Assembly: GCF_050948175.1 (NCBI RefSeq)
Contig: NW_027490244.1
Span: 682,001-746,000 of the forward strand
From: Xylocopa sonorina
Lineage: Eukaryota > Arthropoda > Insecta > Hymenoptera > Apidae
Length of the DNA: 64,000 nt
Direction: 5' to 3'
In this document: in pieces, positions 12,145 through 26,224 of the stretch
Layout: every line of letters begins with the position of its first letter
How positions within the stretch are numbered: position 1 is the first letter of the stretch
Made by a program: the position numbers and the translations under genes
The notes under the pieces: model-generated
The model's input: the letters and a program-made list of their open reading frames with translations, nothing else
What the model was told of the DNA's origin: nothing
Database searches by the model: none

Positions 12145-14340
12145 GTTTCATGATAAGATATAGAATCCATTGCGAAGTGTCATGTATATCTCGTATTCAC
12201 TTCAAAAGAATGTAAGTGCGACACTCCCTTGCTAGGAAATAACATTTGCAGATGTCTACGTATCATAGCAATAGAGTTTTAATGCTACTTAAAACGAGAT
12301 GTCGCATTTCATTTCTATGTTTCGTGATAAGATACAATATTCATTGTGGAGTGTTATGTATACCTCGAATTCACTTCAAAAGAATGTAAATGCGACACTT
12401 CCATGCTAGGAAATAGCGTTTGCAGATGTCTACGCATCGTAGCGATAGAGTTTTAATGCTACTTAAAACGAGATGTCGCATTTCATTTCTATGTTTCGTG
12501 ATTAGATACAATATTCATTGTGGAGTGTTATGTACACCTCGTATTCACATCAAAAGAATGTAAATGCGACACTCCCTTGCTAGGATATAACATTTGCAGA
12601 TGTCTACGCATCGTAGCAATAGAGTACTAGTGCTTCTTAAATCGCGATATCGCATCTCACATCTATGTTTCAAGATAAGATATAATATTCATTGCGAAGA
12701 GTCATGTATACCTCGCATTAACTTCAAAAGAATGTAAATGCGACACTTCCTTGCTAGGAAATAACATTTGCAGATGTCTACGCATCGTAGCAATAGAGTT
12801 CTAATGCTTCCTAAAACGCGATATCGCATCTCACTTCTATGTTTCATGATAAGATATAGTATCCATTGCGATGTGTCATGTATATCTCGTATTCACTTCA
12901 AAAGAATGTAAGTGCGACACTTCCTTGCTAGGAAATAACATTTGCAGATGTCTACGTATCATAGCAATAGAGTTTTAATGCTACTTAAAACGAGATGTGG
13001 CATTTCATTTCTATGTTTCGTGATAAGATACAATATTCATTGTGGAGTGTTATGTATACCTCGAATTCACTTCAAAAGAATGTAAATGCGACACTTCCAT
13101 GCTAGGAAATAGCGTTTGCAGATGTCTACGCATCGTAGCGATAGAGTTTTAATGCTACTTAAAACGAGATGTCGCATTTCATTTCTATGTTTCGTGATTA
13201 GATACAATATTCATTGTGGAGTGTTATGTACACCTCGTATTCACAACAAAAGAATGTAAATGCGACACTCCCTTGCTAGGAAATAACATTTGCAGATGTC
13301 TACGCATCGTAGCAATAGAGTACTAGTACTTCTTAAACCGCGATATCGCATCTCACATCTATGTTTCAAGATAAGATATAATATTCATTGCGAAGAGTCA
13401 TGTATACCTCGTATTAACTTCAAAAGAATGTAATTGCGACACTTCCTTGCTAGGAAATAACATTTGCAGATGTCTACGCATCGTAGCAATAGAGTTCTAA
13501 TGCTTCCTAAAACGCGATATTGCATCTCACTTCTATGTTTCATGATAAGATATAGTATCCATTGCGAAGTGTCATGTATATCTCGTATTCACTTCAAAAG
13601 AATGTAAATGCGAAACTTCCATGCTAGGAAATAGCGTTTGCAGATGTCTACGTATCATAGCAATAGAGTTTTAATGCTACTTAAAACGAGATGTGGCATT
13701 TCATTTCTATGTTTCGTGATAAGATACAATATTCATTGTGGAGTGTTATGTATACCTCGAATTCACTTCAAAAGAATGTAAATGCGACACTTCCATGCTA
13801 GGAAATAGCGTTTGCAGATGTCTACGCATCGTAGCGATAGAGTTTTAATGCTACTTAAAACGAGATGTCGCATTTCATTTCTATGTTTCGTGATTAGATA
13901 CAATATTCATTGTGGAGTGTTATGTACACCTCGTATTCACATCAAAAGAATGTAAATGCGACACTCCCTTGCTAGGAAATAACATTTGCAGATGTCTACG
14001 CATCGTAGCAATAGAGTACTAGTACTTCTTAAACCGCGATATCGCATCTCACATCTATGTTTCAAGATAAGATATAATATTCATTGCGAAGAGTCATGTA
14101 TACCTCGTATTAACTTCAAAAGAATGTAATTGCGACACTTCCTTGCTAGGAAATAACATTTGCAGATGTCTACGCATCGTAGCAATAGAGTTCTAATGCT
14201 TCCTAAAACGCGATATTGCATCTCACTTCTATGTTTCATGATAAGATATAGTATCCATTGCGAAGAGTCATGTATATCTCGTATTCACTTCAAAAGAATG
14301 TAAATGCGAAACTTCCATGCTAGGAAATAGCGTTTGCAGA
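12145..14340 (+). repeat. Tetrameric higher-order repeat, 696 bp x 3+
   Basis: A block of four different units recurs at 12145, 12841 and 13537, with a partial fourth copy from 14233. Each step is exactly 696 bp (4 x 174). Diagnostic variants are the GTATCCATTGCG unit, the CTACTTAAAACGAGATGT(G)G unit, the GTGATTAGATACAATATTC unit with GTACACCTCG, and the TACTAGTACTTC unit. Copies from 12961 onward differ by only scattered bases (for example ACAACAAA versus ACATCAAA near 13243 and 13939). The first copy is more diverged and the fourth breaks off near 14340. Confidence 0.9.
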
Positions 14341-15333
14341 TGTCTACGTATCGTAGCAATAGAGTTTTAATGCTACTTAAAACGAGATGTAGCATTTCAT
14401 TTCTATGTTTCGTGATAAGATATAATATTCATTATGGAGTGTCATGTATACCTCGTATTCACTTCAAAAGAATGTTAATGCGACACGTACATGCTAGGAA
14501 ATAGCGTTTGCAGATGTCTACGTATCGCAGCAATAGAGCTCTAATGCTTCTCAAAACGCGATATAGCGCCTCATTCCTATGTTTCATGATAAGATATAAT
14601 ATTCATTGCCAAGTGTCATGTATACCTCGTATTCACTTCAAAAGAACGTAAATAAGACACATCCATGCTAGGAAATAGCGTTTGCAGATGTCTACGTATC
14701 GTAGCAATAGAGCTCTAATGCTTCTCAAAACGCGATATAGCGCCTCATTCCTATGTTTCATGATAAGATATAATATTCAGTGCGAAGTGTTATGTATACT
14801 TCTTATTCACTTCAAAAGGATGTAAGTGCGACACATCCTTGCTAGGAAATAGCGTTTCCAGACGACTACGTATGGAAATAATAGAGTTCTAATACATCTT
14901 AAAACGAGATGTCGCATCTCATTTCTATGTTTCATGATCAGATATAATATTCATTGCGAAGTGTCATGTATACCTCGTATTCACTTCAAAAGAATGTAAA
15001 TGCGACACTTCCATGCTAGGAAATAGGGTTTGCAGATGTCTACGTATCATAGCAATAGAGTTCTAATGCTTCTTAAAACGTGATATCACATCTCACAACT
15101 ATGTTTCATGATAAGATATAATATTCATTGCGAACTGCCATGTATATCTCGTATTCTCTTCAAACGAATATAAATGCGACACATCCTTGCTAGGAAATAG
15201 CGTTTGCAGATGTCTACGTATCGTAGCAGTAGAGTTCTAATGCTTCTTTAAAAGCGATATCGCATCTCACAGCTGTGTTTCATGAGAAGATATAATATTC
15301 ATTGCGAAGTGTCATGTATATCTCGTATTCACA

Positions 15334-16267
15334 TCAAAAGAATGTAAATGCGACACTTCCATGCTAGGAAATAGCGTTTGCAGATGTCTACGTATCGCAG
15401 CAATAGATTTCCAATGCTTCCTAAAACGCGATATCGCATCACTCTTCTATGTTTCATGATAAGGTATAATATTCATTACGAAGTGTCATGTATGCCTCGT
15501 ATTCACTTCAAATGAATGTAAATGCGACACTTCCATGCTAGGAAATAGCGTTTGCGGATGTCTACGTATCGTAGCAATAGAGTTCTAATGCTTCTTAAAA
15601 CGCGATATCGCATCTCACTGCTATGTTTCATGAGAAGATATTATATTCATTGCGAAGTGTCATCTATACCTCGTATTCACTTCAAAAGAATGTAAATGCG
15701 ACACTTCCATGCTAGGAAGTTGCGTTTGCAGATGTCTACGTATCGTAGCAGTAGGGTTCTAATGCTTCTTAAAATGCGATATCGCATCACACTTCTATGT
15801 TTCATGATAAGATATAATATTCATTGCGAAGAGTCATGTATACCTCGATTTCACTTCACAAGAATGTAAATGCGACACATCCTTGCTAGGAAATATTGTT
15901 TGCAGATGTCTACGTATCGCAGCAATAGAGTACTAATGCTTCTTGAAACGAGATGTCGTATTTCATTTCTATGTTTCGTAATAAGATATAATATTCATTG
16001 TGTAATGTTATGTATACCTCGTATTCACTTCAGTGGAATGTAAGTGCGAAATTTCCTTGCTAGGAAATAGAGTTTGCAGATGTCTACGTATATAGGCAAT
16101 AGAATTCTAATGCTTCTCAAAACTCGATATAGCACCTCATTCCTATGTTTCATGTTAAGACATAATATTCATTGCGAAGTGTCATGTATACCTCGTATTC
16201 ACTTCAAGAGAACGTATATAAGACACTTCCATGCTAGGAAATAGCGTTTGCAGATGTCTACGTATCG
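15334..16267 (+). repeat. Duplicated 934-bp block, copy 2
   Basis: The partner of 10114-11047, identical by eye over 934 bp at a distance of 30 units. After 16267 the two sequences follow different unit variants, so this is a segmental duplication inside the array and not part of a regular 30-unit period. Confidence 0.9.
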
Positions 16268-17332
16268 TAGCAATAGCGTTCTAATGCTTCTTAAAACGCT
16301 ATATCGCATCTCACTGCTATGTTTCATGAGAAGATATAATATTCATTCCGAAGTGTCATGTATATCTCGTATTCACATCAAAAGAATGTAAATGCGACAC
16401 TTCCATGCTTGGAAATAGCCTTTGCAGGTGTCTACGTATCGTAGCAACAGAGTTCTAATGCTTCTTAAAACGCGATATCGCATCTCACTTCTATGTTTGA
16501 CGATAAGATATAATATTCATTGCGAAGTGTCATGTATACCTCGTATTCACTTCAAAAGAATGTAAATGCGACACTTCCATGCTAGGAAATAGCGTTTGCA
16601 GATGTCTACGTATCGTAGCAATAGAGTTGTAATGCTTCTTAAAACGCGATATCGCATCTCACTACTATGTTTCATGATAAGATATAATATCCATTGCGAA
16701 GTGTCATGTATACCTCGTATTCACTTCAAAAGAATGTAAATGCGACACTTCCATGCTTGGAAATAGCCTTTGCAGATGTCTACGTATCGTAGCAACAGAG
16801 TTCTAATGCTTCTTAAAACGAGATGTCGCATCTCACTTCTATGTTTCGAGATAAGGTATAATATTCATTGCGAAGTGTCATGTATACCTCGTATTCACTT
16901 CAAATGAATGTAAATGCGACACTTCCATGCTAGGAAATAGCGTTTGCAGATGTCTACGTATCGTAGCAATAGAGTTCTAGTGCTTCTTAGAACGCGATAT
17001 CGCATCTCACTCCTATGTTTCATGATAAGATATAATATTCATTGCGAAGTGTCATGTATACCTCGTATTCACTTCAAAAGAACGTAAATGCGACACTTCC
17101 ATGCTAGGAAATAGCGTTTGCAGATGTCTACGTATCGTAGCAATAGAGCTCTAATGCTTCTCATTACGCGATATAGCACCTCATTCCTATGTTTCATGAT
17201 AAGATATAATATTCATTGCGAAGTGTCATGTATACCTCGTTTTCACTTCAAAAGAATGTAAATGCGACACTTCCATGCTGGGAATTAGCGTTTCCAGATG
17301 TCTACGTATCGTAGCAATAGAGTTCTAATGCT

Positions 17333-17690
17333 TCTCAAAACGCGATATAGCACCTCATTCCTATGTTTCATGTTCAGATATAATACTCATTGCGAAGTGT
17401 CATGTATACCTCGTATTCACTTCAAAAGAATGTAAATGCGACACTTCCATGCTAGGAAATAGCGTTTGCAGATGTCTACGTATCGTAGCAATAGAGTTCT
17501 AATGCTTCTCAAAACGCGATATAGCACCTCATTCCTATGTTTCATGTTCAGATATAATACTCATTGCGAAGTGTCATGTATACCTCGTATTCACTTCAAA
17601 AGAATGTAAATGCGACACTTCCATGCTAGGAAATAGCGTTTGCAGATGTCTACGTATCGCAGCAATAGAGTTCCAATGCTTCCTGAAGCG
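17333..17690 (+). repeat. Identical adjacent single-unit duplication
   Basis: Two consecutive units read identical, with the rare pair GTTTCATGTTCAGATATAATACTC at offset 174 (17369 and 17543 regions). Here a single 174-bp unit is the duplicated segment, in contrast to the multi-unit blocks nearby. Confidence 0.8.
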
Positions 17691-18550
17691 CGATATCGCA
17701 TCTCTCTTCTATGTTTCATGAGAAGATATAATATTCATTATGGAGTGTTATGTATACCTCGTACTCACTTCAAAAGAATGTAAATGCGACCCTTCCATCC
17801 TAGGAAATAGCGTTTGCAGATGTCTACGTATCGTAACAATAGAGTTCTAATGCTTCCTAACACGAGATGTCGCATCTCATTTCTATGTTTCATGATCAGA
17901 TATAATATTCATTGCGAAGTGTCATGTATACCTTGTATTCACTTCAAAAGGATGTAAATGCGACACTTCCTTGCTAGGAAATAGCGTTTCCAGATGACTA
18001 CGTGTCGAGACAATAGGGTTCTAATGATTCTTAAAATGCCATATCGCATCTCACTTCTATGTTTCTTGATAAGATATAATATTCATTGCGAAGTGTCATG
18101 TATATCTCGTGTTCACTTCAATCGAATGTAAATGCGACACTTCCATGCTAGGAAATAGCGTTTGCAGATGTCTACGTATCGCAGCAATAGAGTTCCAATG
18201 CTTCCTAAAACGCGATATCGCATCTCTCTTCTATGTTTCATGAGAAGAAATAATATTCATTATGGTGTGTTATGTATACCTCGTACTCACTTCAAAAGAA
18301 TGTAAATGCGACCCTCCCATCCTAGGAAATAGCGTTTGCAGATGTCTACGTATCGTAGCAATAGAGTTCTAATGCTTCTTAAAACGAGATGTCGCATCTC
18401 ATTTCTATGTTTCATGATCAGATATAATATTCATTGCGAAGTGTCATGTATACCTCGTATTCACTTCAAAAGGATGTAAATGCGACACTTCCTTGCTAGG
18501 AAATAGCGTTTCCAGATGACTACGTGTCGAAACAATAGGGTTCTAATGCT
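17641..18550 (+). repeat. Trimeric higher-order repeat, 522 bp x 2
   Basis: A three-unit block starting with the CGCAGCAATAGAGTTCC variant at 17641 recurs at 18163, exactly 522 bp later. It includes the TCCTAGGAAATAGC unit and the TTCCAGATGACTACGTGTCGA unit. A few substitutions separate the copies (CTGAAGCG versus CTAAAACG, GATATA versus GAAATA). Confidence 0.85.
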
Positions 18551-21500
18551 TCTCAAAACGCGATATAGCACCTCATTACTATGTTTCATGATAGGATATA
18601 ATATTCATTGCGAAGTGTCATGTATACCTCGTATTCACTTCAAAACAATGTAAATGCGACACTTCCATGCTAGGAAATAGCGTTTGCAGATGTCTACGTA
18701 TCGTAGCAATAGTGTTCTAATGCTTCTTAAAACGCGATATCGCATCTCACTGCTATGTTTCATGATAAGATATAATATTCATTGCGAAGTGTCATGTATA
18801 TCTCGTATTCACTTCAAACGAATGTAAATGCGACACTTCCATGCTAGGAAATAGCGTTTGCAGATGTCTACGTATCGCAGCAATAGAGTACCAATGCTTC
18901 CTAAAACGCGATATCGCATCTCTCTTCTATGTTTCACGATAAGGAATAATATTCATTGCGAAGTGTCATGTATACCTCGAATTCACTTCAAAAGAATGTA
19001 AATGCGACACTTCCATGCTAGGAAATAGCGTTTGCAGATGTCTACGTATCGTAGCAATAGAGTTCTAATGCTTCTCAAAACGCGATATAGCACCTCATTC
19101 CTATGTTTCATGATAAGATATAATATTCATTGCGAAGTGTCATGTATCCCTCGTATTCACTTCAAAAGAATGTAAATGCGACACTTCCATGCTAGGAAAT
19201 AGCGTTTGCAGATGTCTACGTATCGCAGCAATAGAGATCCAATGCTTCCTAAAACGCGATATCGCATCACTCTTCTATGTTTCATGATAAGATATAATAT
19301 TCATTGCGAAGTGTCATGTATACCTCGTATTCACTTCAAAAGAACGTAAATAAGACACTTCCATGCTAGGAAATAGCGTGTGCAGATGTCTACGTATCGT
19401 AGCAATAGTGTTCTAATGCTTCTCAAAATGCGATATAGCACCTCTTTCCTATGTTTCATGATAAGATATAATATTCATTGCGAAGTGTCATGTATACCTC
19501 ATATTCACTTCAAAAGAATGTAAATGCGACACTTCCATGCTAGGAAATAGCGTTTTGCAGATGTCTACGTATCATAGCAATAGAGTTCTAATGCTTCTTA
19601 AAACGCGATATCGCATATCACTGCTATGTTTCATGATAAGATATAATATTCATTATGGAGTGATATGTATACCTCGTACTCACATCAAAAGAATGTAAAT
19701 GCGGCCCTTCCATGCTAGGGAATAGCCCTTGCAAATGTCTACGTATCGTAGCAATAGAGTTCTAATGCATCTTAAAACGCGATATCGCATCTCACATCTA
19801 TGTTTCATGATAAGACATAATATTCATTGCGAAGTGTCATGTATACCACGTATTCACTTCAAAAGAACGTAAATAAGACACTTCCATGCTAGGAAATAGC
19901 GCTTGCAGATGTCTACGTATCGTAGCAATAGAGTTCTAATGCTCCTTAGAACGCGATATCGCATCTCACTTCTATGTTTCATGATAAGATATAATATTCA
20001 TTGCGAAGTGTCATGTATACCTCGTTTTCACTTCAAATGAATGTAAATGCCACACTTCCATGCTAGGAAATAGCGTTTGCAGATGTCTACGTATCACAGC
20101 AATAGGTTACTAATGCTTCTTAAAACGAGATGTCGTATTTCATTTCTATGTTCCGTAATAAGATATAATATTCATTGTGTAATGTTATGTATACCTCGTA
20201 TTCACTTCAGTGGAATGTAAGTGCGAAATTTCCTTGCTAGGAAATAGAATTTGCAGATGTCTACGTATATAGGCAATAGAGTTCTAATGCTTCTTAAAAC
20301 GCGATATCGCATCTCACATCTATGTTTCATGATAAGATATAATATTCATTGCGAAGTGTCATGTATACCTCGTATTCACTTCAAAAGAACGTAAATAAGA
20401 CACTTCCATGCTAGGAAATAGCGTTTGCAGATGTCTACGTATCGTAGCAATAGAGTTCTAATGCTTCTTAGAACGCGATATCGCATCATTCTTCTACGTT
20501 TCATGATAAGGTATAATATTCATAGCGAAGTGTCATGTATACCTCGTATTCGCTTCAAATGAATGTAAATGCGACACTTCCATGCTAGGAAATAGCGTTT
20601 GCAGATGTCTACGTATCGTAGCAATAGAGTTCTAATGCTTCTCAAAACGCGATATAGCACTTCATTCCTATGTTTCATGATTAGATATAATATTCATTGC
20701 GAAGTGTCATGTATATCTCGTATTCACTTCAAAAGAATGTAAATGCGACACTTCCATGCTAGGAAATAGCGTTTGCAGATGTCTACGTATCGCAGCAATA
20801 GAGTTTTAATGCTTCCTAAAACGCGATATCGCACCTCTCTTCTATGTTTCATGATAAGGTATGATATTCTTTGCGAAGTGCCATGTATACCTCGTATTCA
20901 CTTGAAAAGAATGTAAATGCGACACTTCCTTGCTAGGAAATAGCGTGTGCAGATGTCTACGTATCGTAGCAATAGAGTTCTAATGCTTCTTAGAGCGCGA
21001 TATCGCATCTCACTTCTATGTTTCATGATAAGATATAATATTCATTGCGAAGTGTCATGTCTACCTCGTATTCACTTCAAATGAACGTAAATAAGACACT
21101 TCCATGCTAGGAAATAGCGTGTGCAGATGTCTACGTATCGTAGCAATAGAGGTCTAATGCTTCTTAGAGCGCGATATCGCATCTCACTTCTATGTTTCAT
21201 GATAAGATATAATATTCATTGCGAAGTGTCATGTATACCTCGTATTCACATCAAATGAATGTAAATGCCACACTTCCATGCTAGGAAATAGCGTTTGCAG
21301 ATGTCTACGTATCGTAGCAATAGAGTTCTAATGCTTCTTAGAACGCGATATCGCATCTCACTTCTATATTTCATGATAAGATATAATATTCATTGCGAAG
21401 TGTCATGTATACCTCGTATTCACTTCAAAAGAATGTAAATATGACACTACCATGCTAGGAAATAGCGTTTGCAGATGTCTACGTATCGTAGCAATAGAGT

Positions 21501-21600
21501 CCTAATGCGTCTTAAAACGAGATGCCGCATTTCATTTCTATGTTTCGTGATAAGATATAATATTCATTGTGGAGTGTTATGTATACCTCGTATTCATTTC

Positions 21601-21645
21601 AGTGGAATGTAAGTGGAATGTAAGTGTAATGCTAGGAAATAGCGT
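21601..21645 (+). repeat. Micro-duplication inside a satellite unit
   Basis: Where a normal unit has GAATGTAAATGCGACACTTCCATGCTAGG, this one reads TGGAATGTAAG twice in tandem and then TGTAATGCTAGG. The CGACACTTCC box is lost and the array phase shifts by a net +3 bp. It is one of very few length changes in block 1. Confidence 0.8.
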
Positions 21646-24600
21646 TTGCAGATGTCTTCGTATCGCAGCAATAGAGTTCTAATGCTTACTAAAACGCGAT
21701 ATCGCATCTCTCTTCTATGTTTCATGATAAGGTATAATATTCATTGCGAAGTGTCATGTATACCTCGTATTCACTTCAAATGAATGTAAATGCGACACTT
21801 CCATCCTAGGAAATAGCGTTTGCAGATGTCTACGTATCGTAGCAATAGAGTTCTAGTGCTTCTTAGAACGTGATATCGCATCTCACTTCTATGTTTCATG
21901 ATAAGATATAATATTCATTGCGAAGTGTCATCTATACCTCGTATTCACTTCAAATGAATGTAAATGCGACACTTCCTTGCTAGGAAATAGCGTTTGCAGA
22001 TGTCTATGTATCGAAGCAATAGAGCTCTAATGCTTCTTAAAACACGATCTCGCATCTCATTTCTATGTTTCATGATAAGATATAATATTCATTGCGAAGT
22101 GTCATGTATACCTCGTATTCACTTCAAATGAATGTAAATGCGACACTTCCATGCTAGGAAATAGCGTTTGCAGATGTCTACGTATCGTAGCAATAGAGTT
22201 CTAATGCTTCTTAAAACGCGATATCGCATCTCACTGCTATGTTTCTTGATAAGATATAATATTCATTATGGAGTGTTATGTATACCTCGTACTCACTTCA
22301 AAAGATTGTAAATGCGACCCTTCCATGCTAGGAAATAGCCTTTGCAGATGTCTACGTATCGTAGCAATAGAGTTCTAATGCTTCTTAGAACGCGATATCG
22401 CATCTCACTTCTATGTTTCATGATAAGATATAATATTCATTGCGAAGTGTCATGTATACCTCGCACACACTTCAAATGAATGTAAATGCGACACTTCCAA
22501 GCTAGGAAATAGCGCTTGCAGATGTCTACGTATCGACGCAATAGAGTTCTAATGCTGCTTAAAACGAGATATCGCATCTCACTTCTATGTTTCATGATAA
22601 GATATAATATTAATTGCGAAGTGTCATGAATACCTTGTATTCCCATCAGAACAATGTAAATGCGACACTTCCATGCTAGGAAATAGCGTTCGGAGATGTC
22701 TACGTATCGAAGCAATAGAGTTCTAATGCTTCTTAGAACGAGATATCGCATCTCATTTCTATGTTTCATGATAAGATATAATATTCGTTCTGAAGTGTTA
22801 TGTATACCTCGCAAACACTTCAAATGGATGTAAATGCGACACTTCCTTGCTAGGAAATAGTGTTTGCGGATGTCTACCTATCGAAGCAATAGATTTCTAA
22901 TGCTTCTTAAAACGAGATATCGCATGTCATTTCTATGTTTCATGATAAGATATAATATTCATTGCGAAGTGTTATGTATACCTCGCATACACGTCAAATG
23001 AATGTAAATGCGACACTTCCTTGCTAGGAAATAGTGTTTGCAGATGTCTACGTATCGAAGCAATAGAATTCTAATGCTACTTAAAACGAGATATCACATC
23101 TCATTTCTACGTTTCATGATAAGATATAATATTCATTCCGAAGTGTTATGTATTCCTCGCACACATTTCAAATGAATGTAAATGCGACACTTCCTTGCTA
23201 GAAAATAGTGTTTGCAGATGTCTACGTATCGAAGCAATAAGTTCCAATGCTTCTTAAAACGATATATCGCATCTCATTTCTATGTTTCATGATAAGATAT
23301 AATATTCATTGCGAAGTGTTATGTATACCTCGCATACACCTCAAATGAATGTAAATGCGACACTTCCTTGCTAGGAAATAGTGTTTGCAGATGTCTACCT
23401 ATCGAAGCAATAGAGTTCTAATGCTTCTTAAAACGAGATACCGCATGTCATTTCTTTGTTTCATGATATGATATAATATTAATTGCGATGTGTCAGAAAT
23501 ACCTCATATTCACTTCAAAAGAATGTAAATGCGACACTTCCATGCTAGGAAATAGTGTTTCCAGATGTCTACGTATCGAAGCAATAGAGTGCTAATGCTT
23601 CTTAACTCGCCATTTCGCATCGCATTTCACTGTTTCATGATAAGATATAACAATCATTGTGCAGTGTTATGTATACCTCGTATTCACTTCAAATGAATGT
23701 AAATGCGACACTTCCTTGCTGGGAAGTAGCGTTTGCAGATGTCTACGTATCGAAGCAGTAGAGTTCTAATGCTTCTTAAATCGCGATATCGCATCTCATT
23801 TCTATGTTTCATGATAAGATATAATATTCATTGTGCAGTGTTATGTATATCTCGTCTATACTTCAAATGAATGTAAATGCGACACTTCCTTGCTAGGAAA
23901 TAGCGTTTGTAGATGTCTACGTATCGTAGCAATAGAGTTCTAATGCTTCTTAAAAAGCGAAATCGCTCCTCATTTCTATGTTTCATGATAAGATATAATA
24001 TTCATTGCGGAGTGTTATGTATACCTCGTATTCCTTTCAAAAGAATGTAAATGCGACACTTCCTTGCTAGGAAGTATCGTTTGCAGATGTCTACGTATCG
24101 AAGCAGTAGATTTCTAATTCTTCTTAAATCGTCATATCGCATCAGATATCTACGTTTCTTGATAAGATATAATATTCATTGCGAAGTGCTATGTATACCT
24201 CGTATTCCCTTTAAAAGTATGTAAATGCGACACTTCCTTGTTAGGAAGTAGCGTTAACAGATGTCTACGTATCGAAGCAATAGAGTTCTAATGCTTCTAA
24301 AATCGCCATATCGCATCTCATTTCTATACTTCATGATAAGATGTAATATTCATTGTGCAGTATCATGTATACCTCGTATTCCTTTCAAAAGAATGTAAAT
24401 GCGACACTTCCTTTGTAGGAAGTAGCGTGTGCAGATGTCTACGTATCGAAGCAATAGTGTTCTAATGCTTCTTAAATCGCATTATTGCATCTCATTTCTA
24501 TGTTTCATGATAAGACATGATATTCATTATGTAGTGCTATGTATTCCTCGTATTCACTTCAAAAGGAAGTAAATGCAACAATACCTTGCTAGGAAATAGC

Positions 24601-26224
24601 GTTTACAGATGTCTCCGTATCGAAGCAATAGTGTTCTAATGCTACTTAAATCGCGATATCGCATCTCATTTCTATGTTTCATGATAAGATATAATATTCA
24701 TTGTGCAGTGCTATGTATATCTCGTCTATACTTCAAATGAATGTAAATGCGACACTTCCTTGCTAGGAAGTAGCGTTTGTGGATGTCTACGTATCGAAGC
24801 AATAGAGTTGTAATTCTTCTTAAATCGCCATATTGAATCTCATTTCTATGTTCCATGGTAAGATATAATATTCATTGTGCAGTGTTATGTATACCTCGTA
24901 TTCACTTCAAAAGAATGTAAATGCGACACTTCCTTGCTAGGAAATAGCGTTTGCAGATGTCTACGTATCCAAGCAATAGAGTTCTAATGCTTCTTAAATC
25001 GCGATATCGCATCTCGTTTCTATGTTTCACGTTAACATATAATATTCATTGTGCAGTGTTATGTATATCTCGTCTATACTTCAAATGAATGTAAATGCGA
25101 CACTTCCTTGCTAGAAAATAGCGTTTGCAGGTGTCTACGTATCGAAGCAATAGGGATCTAATACTTCTTAAATCGCCATATTGCTTCTCGTTTCAATGTT
25201 TCATGATAATATATAATATTCACTGCGAAGTGTCATGTATACCTCGCATACACTTCAAATGAATGTAAATGCGACACTTCCTTCCTAGGAAATAGCGTTT
25301 GCAGATGTCTACGTATTGAAGCAACAGAGTTCTAATGCATCTTAAAACGCGATATCGCATCACATTCCTTTGTCTCATGATAAGATATAGTATTCATTCC
25401 GAAGTGTTATGTATTCCACGTCTGCACTTCAAGTGAATGTTAATGCGACAGTTCCTTGCTAGGAAACAGCGTTTGTAGATGTCTACGTATCGTGCATTAT
25501 TGTTCTAATGCTTCTCAAAACGCGATATCGCATCTCATTTCTATGTTCAATGATAATATATAATATTCATTACGAAGTGTCATGTATACCTCGCATACAC
25601 GTCACATGAATGCAAATGCGACACTCCCATGCTAGGAAATAGCGTTTCCAGATGTCTACATATCGTAGCAATAGAGTTCTAGTGCTCCTTAAAACGGGAT
25701 ATCGCATCTCATTTCTATGTGTCATGATAAGATATAATACTCATTGCGATGTGTTATGTGTTGCTCGTCTACATTTCAAATTTATGTATAAGCGACACTT
25801 TCTATCTAGGAGATAGCGTTGGCAGATGTCTACGTATTGATGCAATATCGTTCTGATGCTTCTCGAAACGAGATATCGCATCTGATTTGTATGTTTCATG
25901 ATAAAATATAATATTCATTGCGAAGTGTCATGTACACCTTTTATTCGCTTCAAAAGAATGTAAATGCGACACTTCCTTCCTAGGAAATAGCGTTTGCAGA
26001 TGTCTAAGTATCGATGCAGTAGAGATCTAATGCAACGTAAAACGCGATATTGCATCTCAATTCTATGTTTCATGATAAGATATAATATTCATTGCGAAGT
26101 CTTATGTGTACCTCGCATACACTTGATATGAATGTAAGTGCGACACTTCCTTGCTACGAAGTAGCATTTGCAGATGTCTACGTATCGAAACAATAGAGTT
26201 CTAATGCTTCTTAAAACGCGATAT

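Noticed and set aside
22437..22823. 128-codon minus-strand frame in the satellite
   Set aside because: It spans two satellite units and exists only because the unit length is a multiple of three and two common TGA codons are mutated. The same translated motif recurs in unrelated satellite positions.
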